Counted from the first letter of the stretch, positions 46,834 through 58,030 are shown. The stretch is DNA of 64,000 nt from Aminobacter carboxidus (GCF_014863355.1 NZ_JACZEP010000006.1:248001-312000), one strand, 5' to 3'. Numbers and translations: made by a program. The notes: a model not told the origin generated them from the letters alone.

Positions 46834-46917
46834 TCAGACCGGTGCCGTTTCGAGCAGCACTGCGACCAGCATGCCGGCGGCCATGAGGGCCAGCACGGTC
46901 TTTTTCATCAAGTTCAT
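46834..46917 (-). CDS. Very small hydrophobic peptide (27 residues) after copA
   Basis: ATG 46917 is preceded by AAGGATG six bases upstream. The product (MNLMKKTVLALMAAGMLVAV then a short tail) reads as a single membrane helix or signal-like peptide, with a basic N-terminus. It lies on the same strand as copA, 80 bases after its stop. Too short to recognise; it may be a real micro-protein. Confidence 0.4.
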   Translation of the reverse strand: MNLMKKTVLALMAAGMLVAVLLETAPV

Positions 46918-46947
46918 TCGAACATCCTTGACCCGGTTCTTGCTTGG

Positions 46948-46992
46948 GCATGATCTAGCCGAAAACCGGTTGCCGCTTTTCGGGACCATGGC
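46948..46992. repeat. 45-base palindromic repeat element
   Basis: GCATGATC... and ...CCATGGC arms enclose CCGAAAACCGG/CTTTTCGGG. It is a diverged copy of the elements at 57331-57375 and 62285-62465, here between copA and the small peptide gene. Confidence 0.75.
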
Positions 46993-46997
46993 CTGAC

Positions 46998-49490
46998 TCA
47001 GAGCTTGATCGCCCTGAGCCGGAGCGCGTTGGCAATGACCGACACCGACGACAGGCTCATCGCGGCGGCGGCAATCATCGGCGACAGAAGCGTGCCGAGG
47101 ACCGGATATAGGATGCCGGCAGCCACCGGAACACCCAGGACGTTGTAGACGAAGGCGAAGAACAGGTTTTCCTTGATGTTGCGGATGGTGCCCTGGGCGA
47201 GCTTGCGGGCCCGGACGATGCCGCCCAAATCGCCCTTGACCAGCGTGATGCCGGCACTTTCCATGGCGACATCGGCGCCCGTGCCCATGGCGATGCCGAC
47301 ATCGGCGGCGGCAAGGGCGGGCGCGTCATTGACGCCGTCGCCGGCCATGGCAACGCGCTGCCCCTTGGCGCGAAGCTCGTCGACCAGCGCCTTCTTGCTC
47401 TCCGGCAGCATGTCGGCACGGACCTCGTCGATGCCGAGTTTTTCGGCGACGGCCCTGGCGGTGCGGGCGTTGTCGCCGGTTGCCATGATGATCTTGAGGC
47501 CGAGGTCGTGGAGTTCGCGGATGGCAGTGGCAGCCGAAGCCTTGATCGGATCGGCGACGGCGACGATGCCGGCCGGCTTGCCGTCGATGGCCACGAACAT
47601 CGCCGTCTTGCCGTCGCCACGCAGGACGTCAGCGCGGGAAGCGAGATCGGCGAGATCGAGCCCGAGATCGGCCATCATGGCAGCGTTGCCCAGCGCCACC
47701 TTGCGGCCGGAGACGGTGCCTGAGACGCCCTTGCCGGTGATCGAATCGAAGTCCTGCGCGTCTGGAACAGTGACACCGCGCCTTCCTGCGCCGTCGACGA
47801 TGGCCTCGGCGAGCGGGTGCTCCGAGCCTTTTTCGAGGCCGGCGGCGAGCGACAGCAATTCATCTTCGGAGATGCCGCTTGCTGCGACCACGTCGGTCAG
47901 TTGCGGCTGGCCCTCGGTCAGCGTGCCGGTCTTGTCGACGATCAGCGTGCCGACCTTGGCGAAGCGCTCCAACGCCTCGGCGTCCTTGATCAACACGCCG
48001 GCCTGGGCGCCGCGACCGGTGGCGGTCATCACCGACATCGGCGTGGCGAGGCCGAGCGCGCAGGGACAAGCGATGATCAGCACCGACACCGCCGAAACGG
48101 TGGCAAAGACCATGCTCGGCTCGGGGCCGAAGATCGCCCAGACGATGAAGGCGGCGATGGCGATCAGCACCACCGTCGGCACGAAATAGAACGAGACGCG
48201 ATCGGCAAGGCCCTGGATCGGCGCGCGGCTACGCTGGGCCTTGGCGACCATGTCGACGATCTGCGACAGCACGGTCTCGGCACCGACCTTGTCGGCACGC
48301 ATGATCAGCGAACCGTTCTTGTTGAGCGTGCCGCCGGTGACCCTTTCGCCCTCGACCTTTTCGACCGGCACCGGCTCACCCGTGATCATCGACTCGTCGA
48401 CCGAGGAGCGGCCTTCGAGCACGACACCGTCGACCGGAACGGCATCGCCGGGGCGGATGCGCAGGCGGTCGCCACTGGCCACGTCCTCCAGCGGCACCTC
48501 GGTTTCCGATCCGTCATCGGCGATGCGGCGCGCTGTCTTGGGCGCAAGGTCGAGCAGCGCGCGGATCGCCGAGCCAGTGCGCTCGCGCGCCCTGAGCTCC
48601 AGCACCTGACCGAGGAAGACGAGCGCGACGATGACGGCTGCCGCCTCGAAATAGACCGGCACCGAGCCGCCATGGCCGCGGAACTGATGCGGAAACAGGT
48701 CGGGGAACAGCGTGGCGACGACGCTGTAGATGTAGGCGGCGCCGACGCCGAGCGAGATCAGCGTCCACATATTGGGGCTGCGGTTGACGACCGAGTCCCA
48801 GCCGCGATGGAAGAACGGCAGCGCCGCCCAGAGCACGACGGGCGTTGCCAGGATGAGCTCGAGCCAGGCGGCCAGCGGCTCGCCGATCCAGTCGCGCACC
48901 GGCAGGCCGACCATCGGCCCCATGGCGATGACGAGAAGCGGAATGGACAGTGCCGCGCTGACCCAGAAGCGCCTGGTGAAATCGACGAGCTCGGGATTGG
49001 GGCCATCGTCGGCGGAAGGCATCATCGGCTCCAGCGCCATGCCGCAGATCGGGCAGGAGCCGGGCTTGTCGCGGATGATCTCGGGGTGCATCGGGCAGGT
49101 GTATTGCGAGCCCTTAGGCGCGACCGGGGCAGCCGGCTTGCCGGAAAGGTACTTTGCCGGCTCGACCTTGAACTTGTCCTCGCAGCTAGATGAACAGAAA
49201 TAGTAGCCGCTGCCTTCATGCTTGACGAAATGCCTGGCGCTGTCGCGGGCCACGTCCATGCCGCAGACCGGGTCCTTGGCGCTGACATATTTTCCGGGTG
49301 CCGCCTGGAACTTGTCGTGGCACGACGCACTGCAGAAATGAAACAGGTGGCCTTGATGTTCGAGCGTCGGCTTGCCGGCTGCGGGATCGACTGTCATGCC
49401 GCAGACCGGGTCGCGAACCACCGCTTCGGGCGTGGTTTGGTGTCCGTGATGCTGATGGGCGTGTCCGGCGTGATCTTCGGTGTGCTTCAT
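46998..49490 (-). CDS. copA: Copper-exporting P1B-type ATPase with YHS-type metal-binding domains
   Basis: 830 residues from ATG 49490; an earlier in-frame start at 49631 would cross the promoter. The cytosolic N-terminus carries two YHS domains ([18 protein letters not shown]) and a CPMHP...CPICGMAL metal-binding domain, then eight membrane helices. The translocation CPC motif (IIACPCALG, residues about 473-475) and the phosphorylation DKTGT (about 517-521) are intact. This type exports Cu(I). A MerR-type promoter with 19-base spacing precedes it. Confidence 0.94.
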   Translation of the reverse strand: MKHTEDHAGHAHQHHGHQTTPEAVVRDPVCGMTVDPAAGKPTLEHQGHLFHFCSASCHDKFQAAPGKYVSAKDPVCGMDVARDSARHFVKHEGSGYYFCSSSCEDKFKVEPAKYLSGKPAAPVAPKGSQYTCPMHPEIIRDKPGSCPICGMALEPMMPSADDGPNPELVDFTRRFWVSAALSIPLLVIAMGPMVGLPVRDWIGEPLAAWLELILATPVVLWAALPFFHRGWDSVVNRSPNMWTLISLGVGAAYIYSVVATLFPDLFPHQFRGHGGSVPVYFEAAAVIVALVFLGQVLELRARERTGSAIRALLDLAPKTARRIADDGSETEVPLEDVASGDRLRIRPGDAVPVDGVVLEGRSSVDESMITGEPVPVEKVEGERVTGGTLNKNGSLIMRADKVGAETVLSQIVDMVAKAQRSRAPIQGLADRVSFYFVPTVVLIAIAAFIVWAIFGPEPSMVFATVSAVSVLIIACPCALGLATPMSVMTATGRGAQAGVLIKDAEALERFAKVGTLIVDKTGTLTEGQPQLTDVVAASGISEDELLSLAAGLEKGSEHPLAEAIVDGAGRRGVTVPDAQDFDSITGKGVSGTVSGRKVALGNAAMMADLGLDLADLASRADVLRGDGKTAMFVAIDGKPAGIVAVADPIKASAATAIRELHDLGLKIIMATGDNARTARAVAEKLGIDEVRADMLPESKKALVDELRAKGQRVAMAGDGVNDAPALAAADVGIAMGTGADVAMESAGITLVKGDLGGIVRARKLAQGTIRNIKENLFFAFVYNVLGVPVAAGILYPVLGTLLSPMIAAAAMSLSSVSVIANALRLRAIKL

Positions 49491-49527
49491 TTGATAAAAT
49501 CCAGTATATGCAGCGGCATGAACCAGT

Positions 49528-49558
49528 AAGGTAGATGTTCCACCTACTGGAAGGTCAA
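49528..49558 (-). promoter_or_regulatory. MerR-type copper promoter of copA
   Basis: On the minus strand: -35 TTGACC (49553-49558), a 19-base spacer and -10 TACCTT (49528-49533). The spacer contains the dyad TTCCA-GTAGG-TGGAA (49538-49552). The long spacer is the hallmark of promoters activated by MerR-type regulators such as CueR/HmrR. Confidence 0.75.
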
Positions 49559-49629
49559 GGCTTCCACGGGATGGAATGTCGTCCGGGCTGCGCGCTGCCG
49601 GGACGGGCTTACGCGAGTACGGATGCAGC

Positions 49630-50697
49630 ATGACGGGCAGTGCTAGAACCAGTGAGACTTCCCTATCCGGCCAGGGCTTGGTGAAAGTCCATGCTTGCCA
49701 TTTCTGGCAGGAGATGGAACTAAAACGAGCGGTCGAGATCTACGTGGCGCCCTGGGCACAAGATTGTGGCGTGGCCATCGAATACTGCGACGAGCTGGGC
49801 AAATCCGACCTCGTGCTGATCGGGCCGTTCGCACCCAAGAACCAGAATGTCGGCCGCACGCGCATGCCCGACGTGCCAGCCGGCGACTACGAACGCGTGT
49901 TCCTGACGGGCGAGAACGCGACGCCGCTGATGGACCATTGCGAATGGGCGCTGGCTTTCGACCACGAGGCCGACATCGGCAGCGAACGCTACATGCGCTA
50001 CCCGCTTTACGTCTGGGGTAGCGGCGGCGGCTCGATCCTGCACCGGTTGGCGGAACGACAGCCCGAAACGCCTGAAGAGCGCCTGGCCCGGCCGCATTTC
50101 TGCGCCTTCATCTACGGCAACAAACGCGCCAAGCTGCGCCGCTGGCTGTTCCGCGCCCTGTCGCTGTACCGCAAGGTCGACGCGCCCGGGCGGGTGCAGC
50201 GCAATTGTGCCCCGATCGGCAACTCGCTCAACGACAAGCTGACATTCCTCAAGGACAGGCGCTTCACCATCGCCTTCGAAAACAGCAGTGCGTCGGGCTA
50301 CACGACCGAGAAGATCGTCGATGCGATGCTCGCCGGCAGCGTGCCGATCTACTGGGGCAACCCGCGGGTCGCCGAAGACTTCGACGAGCGCTGCTTCATC
50401 AACTGGCATGCCCACGAAAAGCGCATCTGCGACACACTTGCGCTCGGCTGGCAGCCGCTGGCGCGGTCGCGCTTGATGCGGAAGCTGGCGACGCCGCTGA
50501 CGTTGATTTCGGTCGCGCGGCGAACGGTCGAGGCCGACCGCAACCCGGCTCTCTACGAGGCCTTCTTCGCGCAAAGCCCGCTGACGGACTATTCGCGCCA
50601 GTTGCTCGACGAAAAAGCGATCGCCGGGCGCTGGGCAACGATGCTGAGGGCAGCACAGGCGCGGGCAAAGGCCAAGCCGGGCCTTGCTGCACGATGA
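49630..50697 (+). CDS. Glycosyltransferase family 10 (fucosyltransferase-like)
   Basis: 355 residues from ATG 49630; the upstream ribosome site is weak. The GT10 acceptor-binding signature is present near residues 215-250 ([20 protein letters not shown] then [14 protein letters not shown]). Enzymes transfer L-fucose from GDP-fucose to GlcNAc-type acceptors in alpha-1,3/1,4 linkage and lie on the cytosolic side of the membrane. A lipopolysaccharide or exopolysaccharide target is likely. No GDP-fucose synthesis genes are nearby. Confidence 0.84.
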   Translation: MTGSARTSETSLSGQGLVKVHACHFWQEMELKRAVEIYVAPWAQDCGVAIEYCDELGKSDLVLIGPFAPKNQNVGRTRMPDVPAGDYERVFLTGENATPLMDHCEWALAFDHEADIGSERYMRYPLYVWGSGGGSILHRLAERQPETPEERLARPHFCAFIYGNKRAKLRRWLFRALSLYRKVDAPGRVQRNCAPIGNSLNDKLTFLKDRRFTIAFENSSASGYTTEKIVDAMLAGSVPIYWGNPRVAEDFDERCFINWHAHEKRICDTLALGWQPLARSRLMRKLATPLTLISVARRTVEADRNPALYEAFFAQSPLTDYSRQLLDEKAIAGRWATMLRAAQARAKAKPGLAAR

Positions 50698-50779
50698 GCG
50701 GAGCCCGGATCTCGGCCATACCCATGGCAAACAAATCGCGCTATAGACGCCGCCACAAGGGCGAGGCCAGCCGGGGTAG

Positions 50780-53575
50780 ATGAACAAAGTTCCGCTCAAA
50801 CTCGAACAGCTAATCGACGCGGACGCGCTGCGCCGCGAACTGACGGCGCAGACCAGCGACGGCGACGGCACCGACCCCGCCGTGCGGGCCAAGGCCTTGC
50901 TGCTGTTCAAGGAGCGGATCGCCGCCGGGAAGGCCGTCGCCGAAAAGCTGCTGATGGAAGACAGCGGCGGCACCTGCTGCGCGGTGCGGATTTCGCACCT
51001 GATGGACGAGATCATCCGCGTCCTCTACGACTTCGCCGTCACCCACGTTTACCGAGCCAAGAACCCGTCCTCGGCGGAGCGCATGGCGGTCGTGGCCGTC
51101 GGCGGTTATGGCCGCGGCACACTGGCCCCCGGCTCCGACATCGACCTGTTGTTCCTGCTGCCCTACAAGCAGACGCCGTGGGGCGAACAGATCGTCGAAT
51201 ACATGCTCTACATGCTGTGGGACATGGGGCTGAAGGTCGGCCACGCCACCCGCAACATCGACGAGTGCCTGAGGCTTTCGCGCAGCGACATCACCATTCG
51301 CACCGCGATCCTCGAAGCCCGCTTCGTGTGGGGCGAAAAGCCGCTCTGCGACGAGCTGATCGACCGCTTCGACAAGGAGTTGGTGAAAGGCACCGGGCCC
51401 GAATACGTGCAGGCCAAGCTCGCCGAGCGCGACGGCCGCCACGCCAAGGCGGGCGAAAGCCGTTATCTGGTCGAGCCCAACATCAAGGACGGCAAGGGTG
51501 GTCTGCGCGACCTGCACACGCTGTTCTGGATCGCCAAATATTACTACCGCGTGCGCACCGGCGCCGAGCTGATCAACAAGGGCGTGTTCACCGAAGGCGA
51601 ATACGGCCAGTTCGTCGAGGCCGAGGATTTCCTCTGGGCGGTGCGCTGCCACATGCACTTCTTGACAGGCAAGCCGGAAGAACGATTGCATTTCGACATC
51701 CAGCGCGAAATCGCCCAGCGTCTTGGCTACACCACCCAGCCCGGGCTTTCGGCGGTCGAGCGTTTCATGAAGGACTACTTCCTGGTGGCCAAGGAAGTGG
51801 GCGACCTGACCCGCATCTTCTGCGCCGCGCTGGAAGAAGAGCAGGCCAAGGACGCGCCTGGCTTTCACGGGCTTTTGCAGGGCTTTTCCAGGCGGCGGCG
51901 CAAGCTTGCCGGCACCAGCGACTTCATCATCGACAACCAGCGCATCAATATCGCCGACGACAAGGTGTTTGAGCGCGACCCGGTCAACATGCTGCGCTTC
52001 TTCTGGTTCGCCGACCGGCACGGGCTGGAGCTGCATCCCCATGCGCTCAAGCTTTTGACCCGCTCGCTCGGGCTCGTCGACAAGGGCCTGCGCCGCAACG
52101 AGGAGGCCAATCGCTACTTCCTCGACATCCTGACCTCGGACCGCAGCCCAGAGCTCAACATGCGCCGCATGAACGAGGCCGGACTTCTCGGCCGGCTGAT
52201 CCCGGACTTCGGCAGGATCGTCGCGATGATGCAGTTTTCGATGTATCACCACTACACCGTCGACGAGCATCTGCTGCGCTGCATTGGCGTCTTGTCGGAG
52301 ATCGAGCATGGCGACGGCGCCAAGATCCATCCGCTCAGCCACTCGCTGATCGGCGGTCTGAAGAAGCAGCGCGAAGTGCTTTATGTCGCGGTGCTGCTGC
52401 ATGACATCGCCAAGGGCCGGCCGGAGGACCATTCGGAAGCCGGCGGCAAGATCGCCCGCCGCATCTGCCCGCATATGGGGCTGTCGCCGACCGACACAGA
52501 GACCGTGGCCTGGCTGGTCGAGAATCATCTGGTGATGTCGATGACGGCGCAGACGCGCGACCTCAACGACCGCAAGACCATCGACGATTTTGCCGACGTG
52601 GTGCAGTCGGTCGAGCGGCTGAAGCTTCTGCTGATCCTGACCGTCTGCGACATCCGCGGTGTCGGCCCGGGCGTCTGGAACGGCTGGAAGGGCCAGTTGC
52701 TGCGCACGCTGTATTACGAAACCGAACTTCTGCTGACCGGCGGCTTTTCGGAACTGTCGCGAGCCGAACGCACGGCCGCCGCGCGCGAGACGCTGGCGGC
52801 AGCACTTTCCGAGTGGCCGGAGAAGGCGCGGCAGAAATACGTCAAGCTGCACTATGACAACTATCTGCTGACCGTCGACCTGGAAGACCAGAAGCGCCAT
52901 GCCGAGTTCATCCGCGGCGCCGACGCCGCCGGCAAGCAGCTGTCGACGATGGTGCGGACGCACGAATTCGAAGCGGTCACCGAGATCACCATCCTGGCGC
53001 AGGACCATCCGCGCCTGCTGTCGGTGATCGCGGGTGCCTGTGCCGCCGCCGGCGGCAATATCGTCGACGCGCAGATCTTCACCACCGCTGACGGGCGCGC
53101 GCTCGACATCATCCTCATTTCGCGCGAGTTCGACCGCGACGAGGACGAGCGCCGCCGCGCTGAACGCGTCGGCCAGCTGATCGAGGACGTGCTGTCGGGC
53201 CGGGCATGGCTGCCCGAAATGATCGCCAAGCGCGCCAAGCCCAAGCGCGGCCAGAAGACCTTCCGCATCCAGCCGCGTGCCGAAATCCGTAACGCGCTGT
53301 CGAACCGCTTCTCGGTCATCGAGGTCGAGGGCCTCGACCGCCCCGGCTTCCTGTCGGAGATCACGGGCGCTTTGTCCGACCTGTCGCTCGACATCGCCTC
53401 GGCGCACATCACCACCTTCGGCGAAAAGGTGATCGACACCTTCTACGTCACCGACCTGACCGGCCAGAAGATCGACAACCCGACACGGCTCGAGAACATC
53501 CGCACCCGCCTGATCGCAACGCTGGAGGGCGCAACCGCCGAGCGGACCAAGGCCAAGGCGGCAGCCGCGGAATGA
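50780..53575 (+). CDS. glnD: [Protein-PII] uridylyltransferase/uridylyl-removing enzyme
   Basis: 931 residues. Senses glutamine and adds or removes UMP on PII proteins to control nitrogen metabolism. The nucleotidyltransferase site [13 protein letters not shown] (G118, S119, D120, D122) is clear. An HD phosphohydrolase domain follows (VLLHDIAKG near residue 540) and two C-terminal ACT domains (about 735-810 and 845-920) bind glutamine. Length and order match the family. murJ follows by 46 bases. In relatives it is usually close to mutS, which here is 27.7 kb upstream. Confidence 0.97.
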   Translation: MNKVPLKLEQLIDADALRRELTAQTSDGDGTDPAVRAKALLLFKERIAAGKAVAEKLLMEDSGGTCCAVRISHLMDEIIRVLYDFAVTHVYRAKNPSSAERMAVVAVGGYGRGTLAPGSDIDLLFLLPYKQTPWGEQIVEYMLYMLWDMGLKVGHATRNIDECLRLSRSDITIRTAILEARFVWGEKPLCDELIDRFDKELVKGTGPEYVQAKLAERDGRHAKAGESRYLVEPNIKDGKGGLRDLHTLFWIAKYYYRVRTGAELINKGVFTEGEYGQFVEAEDFLWAVRCHMHFLTGKPEERLHFDIQREIAQRLGYTTQPGLSAVERFMKDYFLVAKEVGDLTRIFCAALEEEQAKDAPGFHGLLQGFSRRRRKLAGTSDFIIDNQRINIADDKVFERDPVNMLRFFWFADRHGLELHPHALKLLTRSLGLVDKGLRRNEEANRYFLDILTSDRSPELNMRRMNEAGLLGRLIPDFGRIVAMMQFSMYHHYTVDEHLLRCIGVLSEIEHGDGAKIHPLSHSLIGGLKKQREVLYVAVLLHDIAKGRPEDHSEAGGKIARRICPHMGLSPTDTETVAWLVENHLVMSMTAQTRDLNDRKTIDDFADVVQSVERLKLLLILTVCDIRGVGPGVWNGWKGQLLRTLYYETELLLTGGFSELSRAERTAAARETLAAALSEWPEKARQKYVKLHYDNYLLTVDLEDQKRHAEFIRGADAAGKQLSTMVRTHEFEAVTEITILAQDHPRLLSVIAGACAAAGGNIVDAQIFTTADGRALDIILISREFDRDEDERRRAERVGQLIEDVLSGRAWLPEMIAKRAKPKRGQKTFRIQPRAEIRNALSNRFSVIEVEGLDRPGFLSEITGALSDLSLDIASAHITTFGEKVIDTFYVTDLTGQKIDNPTRLENIRTRLIATLEGATAERTKAKAAAAE

Positions 53576-53621
53576 TGCCAGCCATGATCCCGCCCAAATC
53601 CGCAAGGCATCGTCGCGCCCC

Positions 53622-55220
53622 ATGTCCCTGATCAAGAAATTCGCGACAGTTGCGTCGGGCACGCTGATGAGCCGGGTGCTCGGCTTTGCCCGCGAAATGC
53701 TGATGGCGGCAGCGCTCGGCACCGGGCCAGTGGCCGATGCCTTTTATGCCGCGTTTCAGTTTCCCAACACCTTCCGCCGGCTGTTTGCCGAAGGCGCCTT
53801 CAATGCAGCCTTCGTACCCTTGTTCGCCAAGGAGATCGAAGCCAACGGCGTCGAGGGCGCCAAGCGCTTTTCGGAAGAAGTGTTCGGCGTGCTGTTTTCG
53901 GCACTTCTGGTGCTGACCATCGCCATGGAACTGGCGATGCCGCTGATCGTGCGCTTTGTCGTGGCACCTGGTTTCGCCGATAATCCCGAGAAGTACGATA
54001 TGACGGTGGCGCTCGCCACCATCATGTTCCCCTATCTGATCTGCATGTCACTGGCGGCGATGATGAGCGGCATGCTCAATTCGCTGCGCCGCTATTTCGC
54101 CGCGGCGATCGCGCCTGTTTTCCTCAACATCATCCTTGTCGGCGTGCTGGCCAATGCCTGGTATCGCGGCCATGACGGGCTGACTGTCGGTTATGCGCTC
54201 GCCTGGGGCGTGCTGGCGGCTGGACTTGTGCAGCTGATCATTGTCTGGATCGCCGTGCGCCATGCCGGCATAGCCATCGGCTTCCGCCGGCCCAAGCTGA
54301 CGCCCAACGTCAAGCGCCTGCTGTGGTTGGCGCTGCCGGCGGCGATCACCGGCGGCATCACCCAGATCAACACGCTGATCGGCACGGCCATCGCCTCGGG
54401 CCAGGATAGTGCCGTGTCGTCGCTGAACCTTGCCGACCGGGTCTACCAGCTGCCGCTCGGCGTCGTCGGCGTTGCAGTGGCGATCGTTTTGCTACCCGAA
54501 CTGTCGCGGGCGCTGAAGTCGGGCAACAAGGTCGAGGCCGCCAACCTGCAGAACCGCTCGGTCGAGTTCACGCTGTTCCTGACCTTGCCGGCGGCGGCGG
54601 CATTGCTTGTGATCTCCGAGCCGATCGTGCGCGTGCTCTACGAGCGCGGCGCCTTCGCCGCCTCCAACAGCACGCCGGTGGTCTCGGCGATCCTCGCCAT
54701 CTTCGGCCTCGGCCTGCCGGCCTTCGTGCTGATCAAGGCGTTCACGCCAGGCTTCTTTGCCCGCGAGGACACGCGCACGCCGATGTATTTCGCCGCCATT
54801 TCGGTGGCCGTGAACATTTCGGTCGCACTGACGCTGTTTCCCTCCTGGGGCGCGCCCGGCATTGCCGCGGCATCCGCCGTCGCCGGTTGGGTCAACGCGG
54901 CAATGCTGCTCGCCACGCTGGTCTGGCGCGGTCATTGGGACCGCGACGCGGCCCTTTTGAAGCGCATTCCGCGCCTGATCGTCGCCTCGGCCGTCATGGC
55001 CGGCGGACTTTGGTTCGCCACCCGCGAGGCCGATCAGTGGCTCGGGTCGGCCGCGCCATTCTACACCCAGGCAGCAGCGCTGGCCGTGCTGGTGACGGGT
55101 GCGATGATCGTCTATTTCGGCGTCGCCTTCGGCATCGGCGGTGCGGATGCCGGCATGATCCGACGCAACATCAGGCGCAATCGTGGCAACACTCCCCCCA
55201 CTGCAGTCGAGCCCGACTGA
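53622..55220 (+). CDS. murJ: Lipid II flippase MurJ
   Basis: 532 residues with about 14 transmembrane segments typical of the MviN/MurJ branch of the MOP superfamily: MSLIKKFATVASGTLMSRV at the start, RRLFAEGAFNAAFVPLF (conserved loop) and AIASGQDSAVSSLNLADRV. It flips lipid II across the inner membrane for peptidoglycan synthesis. It lies 46 bases after glnD, as in other rhizobial genomes, and probably shares its transcript. Confidence 0.95.
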   Translation: MSLIKKFATVASGTLMSRVLGFAREMLMAAALGTGPVADAFYAAFQFPNTFRRLFAEGAFNAAFVPLFAKEIEANGVEGAKRFSEEVFGVLFSALLVLTIAMELAMPLIVRFVVAPGFADNPEKYDMTVALATIMFPYLICMSLAAMMSGMLNSLRRYFAAAIAPVFLNIILVGVLANAWYRGHDGLTVGYALAWGVLAAGLVQLIIVWIAVRHAGIAIGFRRPKLTPNVKRLLWLALPAAITGGITQINTLIGTAIASGQDSAVSSLNLADRVYQLPLGVVGVAVAIVLLPELSRALKSGNKVEAANLQNRSVEFTLFLTLPAAAALLVISEPIVRVLYERGAFAASNSTPVVSAILAIFGLGLPAFVLIKAFTPGFFAREDTRTPMYFAAISVAVNISVALTLFPSWGAPGIAAASAVAGWVNAAMLLATLVWRGHWDRDAALLKRIPRLIVASAVMAGGLWFATREADQWLGSAAPFYTQAAALAVLVTGAMIVYFGVAFGIGGADAGMIRRNIRRNRGNTPPTAVEPD

Positions 55221-55335
55221 CGATTTGCTCGCGGTCTCTCGGCTGATTTCTTAAGCATTCGCGGGCGATAAATCAGGCTCATGGAATATGACGACTTCAG
55301 TCGTCCATAGTGCAGTGGAATGGGACCCGGGCCCG

Positions 55336-55479
55336 ATGCAACAAGGCATGAGGCTTCATTACATCGACTGGCTGCGGGTCTCAGCCTTTGCCATCCTGAT
55401 CCTGTACCACTCTTCGGTCGCCTTCTTCCCCGACCTCTCCTGGCTGATCAGATTGAGGGGGTGCGACTTCAGCGGCTGA
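55336..55479 (+). pseudogene. Acyltransferase family 3 remnant (N-terminal fragment)
   Basis: An ATG-led stretch (also open from 55288) reads MRLHYIDWLRVSAFAILILY-type sequence followed by HSSVAFFPDLSWLI, the first membrane segment of acyltransferase 3/nodX-type proteins. It breaks after about 34 matching residues and stops at 55477-55479; the remaining ~10 segments are absent. It is a deletion scar in the murJ-trpS spacer. Confidence 0.65.
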
Positions 55480-55483
55480 GCAG

Positions 55484-56083
55484 GTGTGCGGACAAGCGCG
55501 GGGACCTCACTGTGCTTTTGTCGGCGCTGAAACAGCCCTTGGAGGCGCCGCCGCATATCTACCTGGTGACCGCGGAACCGGGATCGATCAGGGCGCTGCA
55601 TTCGAGCATTTCTTCCCACCATCCAGCTTTGGCCATCGGCGCGATGTGACCGACCGCATCGGGCCATGGCTGGATCCGTACAAGATCGTTCCGCCCGTCG
55701 ATGCCGAGTTTCAGCTACGCGCAGCGAACGCTGGTATGGCGTTTGCTTCAACGCAGGAGATCCATCTGAGTATCTGGCATCCTGTGGCTGAAGGACTGGA
55801 TCGTTTGACACTTGCGGTAAACAGCCAGCCTGCAGCAGCCCGGATATCGACACCACGCAAGGCAGGCGATCTCTGGAACGCGACAGCGACGGTCGATGCC
55901 GTGTTGCTGGCGGACGACTACACGGTGTTGGAATTGCACTTGAGCAGGTTACAAAGGCTTGCCAGGAACCGGCCAGGACTCGGTGTTGCCGAAATCAGGG
56001 TTGTGCCGTTGGGTTGGCGGCGCGTCATCAACCGCCTCGCACAGGTGTTCGCCTCGATTGGCCCAGCACGCCGACCCTCTTGA
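55484..56083 (+). pseudogene. Unrecognised ORF in the murJ-trpS scar, possible gene fragment
   Basis: An open frame (upstream limit 55457) of 200 codons starting at GTG 55484 without a ribosome site. The C-terminal half (about 55720-56040: IHLSIWHPVAEGLDRL, NATATVDAVLL, VLELHLSRLQRLARN) has the look of a beta-sandwich tail of surface-polysaccharide proteins; the N-terminal part does not look natural. Either a truncated gene fused to foreign sequence or a chance ORF. Confidence 0.35.
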
Positions 56084-56164
56084 TAGCAAAGGCGCCATCG
56101 TTCATAAGCGCCACTCGAATTTCGCCGCGCGCGAAACGGCCCTCCACAAGCCACGGGATCCATC

Positions 56165-57232
56165 ATGACCGCCTTCAAGCCGCTCATCTTCTCCGGCGTC
56201 CAGCCGACCGGCAATCTACATCTCGGCAACTATCTCGGCGCCATCCGCAAGTTTGTCGCTTTGCAGGACACCAACGAATGCATCTACTGTGTCGTTGACC
56301 TGCACTCGCTGACGGCCCAGCTCGTCCATGACGACCTGCAGAGCCAGACACGCTCGATCACCGCCGCGTTCCTGGCTTCCGGCATCGATCCGAAGAAGCA
56401 CATCGTCTTCAACCAGGCGCGCGTTTTGCAGCATGCCGAGCTTGCTTGGATCTTCAATTGCGTGGCGCGCATCGGTTGGATGAACCGGATGACGCAGTTC
56501 AAGGACAAGGCCGGCAAGGACCGCGAGAACGCCTCGCTGGGCCTGCTCGCCTATCCGAGCCTGATGGCTGCCGACATCCTGCTTTACCGCGCCACCCATG
56601 TGCCGGTCGGCGAAGACCAGAAGCAGCATCTGGAGCTGACCCGCGACATCGCCCAGAAGTTCAACAACGACTTCTCGGCCCGCATCGCCGATCTCGACAT
56701 CGGCGTCGAGATGCAGGTCGGCGAAGAAACGGTCAACGGCTACTTCCCGATCACCGAGCCGATCATCGGCGGGCCTGCTGCGCGCATCATGTCGCTGCGC
56801 GACGGTTCGAAGAAGATGTCGAAGTCGGACCCGTCCGACCTGTCACGCATCAACCTGACCGACGATGCCGACACGATCTCGAAGAAGATCCGCAAGGCCA
56901 AGACCGACCCGGCGCCGCTGCCGAGCGAACTCGACGAGCTGAAGGAACGCCCCGAGGCGGAAAACCTCGTCGGTATCTATGCCGGCCTGGCCGACACGAC
57001 CAAGGAAGAGGTGCTGCGCCAGTTTGCCGGCCAGCAGTTCTCGGTGTTCAAGCCGGCCCTTGCCGACCTCGCGGTCGACAAGCTGGCGCCGATCGCCGGC
57101 GAGATGCGCCGCCTGATGGCCGACCCCGGCCATATCGACGCCGTGCTCCGCGACGGTGGTGACCGCGCCCGCGCCATCGCCGAAACGACGATGAAGGACG
57201 TGCGCGACATCATCGGCCTGCTCGGCGACTGA
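56165..57232 (+). CDS. trpS: Tryptophanyl-tRNA synthetase
   Basis: 355 residues. Charges tRNA-Trp. The class I signatures are [13 protein letters not shown] (HIGH equivalent, about residues 14-26) and [10 protein letters not shown] (KMSKS, about residues 217-226). Length and sequence match the bacterial enzyme. ATG 56165. The universal stress gene lies downstream beyond a hairpin and a palindromic element. Confidence 0.97.
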   Translation: MTAFKPLIFSGVQPTGNLHLGNYLGAIRKFVALQDTNECIYCVVDLHSLTAQLVHDDLQSQTRSITAAFLASGIDPKKHIVFNQARVLQHAELAWIFNCVARIGWMNRMTQFKDKAGKDRENASLGLLAYPSLMAADILLYRATHVPVGEDQKQHLELTRDIAQKFNNDFSARIADLDIGVEMQVGEETVNGYFPITEPIIGGPAARIMSLRDGSKKMSKSDPSDLSRINLTDDADTISKKIRKAKTDPAPLPSELDELKERPEAENLVGIYAGLADTTKEEVLRQFAGQQFSVFKPALADLAVDKLAPIAGEMRRLMADPGHIDAVLRDGGDRARAIAETTMKDVRDIIGLLGD

Positions 57233-57242
57233 CAGCAACCTC

Positions 57243-57272
57243 GGCGCTGGCTGCTTGCGGGCAGCCGGCGCC
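57243..57272. terminator. Hairpin after trpS
   Basis: GGCGCTGGCTGC (57243-57254) pairs with GCAGCCGGCGCC (57261-57272) with one G-T pair and a 6-base loop. No T-run follows. Confidence 0.5.
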
Positions 57273-57330
57273 GGTGGCAGATTGGAGCCTGTTCCATCCG
57301 AAAAGTTCGGGATGGGGCTCTCTTGTTGGA

Positions 57331-57375
57331 GCATGATCTTGTCCGAAAACCGGGTTCCACTTTTCGGGATCATGC
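57331..57375. repeat. 45-base palindromic repeat element
   Basis: GCATGATC-type arms enclose TTGTCCGAAAACCGG and CCACTTTTCGGG; the element ends GATCATGC. It matches the copies at 46948-46992 and 62285-62465 with few changes. It lies between trpS and the universal stress gene, outside any coding region. Confidence 0.85.
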
Positions 57376-57404
57376 TCTGGAACATTGCGCAACACGGGTA
57401 GAAC

Positions 57405-57896
57405 ATGGTCTCCAAACGCCTCAGCAAGGAAGCCGGCCACCGGCGCAAGTTCCTGGCGATCATCGACGACACGCCGGAATGCGAGCGCGCTGTCGCCTAC
57501 GCCTCCAAGCGCGCCAGAAGCACCAGCGGCGTGCTGGTGCTGCTCTATGTCATCGAACCCGACGACTTCCAGCATTGGCTGGGCGTCGAAAAAATCATGC
57601 GTGAGGAAGCCACCGCTACGGCCAACGCAGCGCTCGACGGCCATGCCGCCAAGGTGCGCGAGAACCTTGGCATCGAGCCGGAGCTTGTGGTGCGCGAAGG
57701 CCGCCCGGCGGACGAGATCCACAAGCTGATTGAAGATGACCAGGATATCGCTATCCTGGTGCTGGCCGCAGGTGCCGGCAAGGAAGGCCCTGGGCCGCTT
57801 GTCGCCTCGATCGCCGGCAAGGGTGCCGCCTTCCCGATTCCGGTGACGGTGGTGCCGCAGAACCTGTCCGACGAGGACATCGACAGCCTGGCCTAG
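57405..57896 (+). CDS. Universal stress protein (UspA family)
   Basis: 163 residues. The Usp fold is visible from an N-terminal FLAIIDDTPECERAVAYASKRA to DIAILVLAAGAGKEGPGPLV, where the ATP-type G-x2-G-x9-G(S/T) motif is only partly matched. The N-terminus is a little basic (MVSKRLSKEAGHRRK). Usp proteins protect under starvation, oxidative or membrane stress. The gene lies between trpS and nfuA in the usual rhizobial order. Confidence 0.9.
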   Translation: MVSKRLSKEAGHRRKFLAIIDDTPECERAVAYASKRARSTSGVLVLLYVIEPDDFQHWLGVEKIMREEATATANAALDGHAAKVRENLGIEPELVVREGRPADEIHKLIEDDQDIAILVLAAGAGKEGPGPLVASIAGKGAAFPIPVTVVPQNLSDEDIDSLA

Positions 57897-58030
57897 CCCC
57901 TGGCCTAATAGACTGGGCGCAACATATTGGCGCGGAGGCGTGCCAGCGGCTTGAATGTCGGCCGTGCAAAGCCTAATTAGAACTATTCCAAACTGAGACA
58001 TCCCGCGCGCGCGGGCACGGAGACACGTCC

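Noticed and set aside
50810-53722. 970-codon open frame antisense to glnD
   Set aside because: Striking length, but the residue composition is that of an antisense shadow and glnD has all catalytic motifs.
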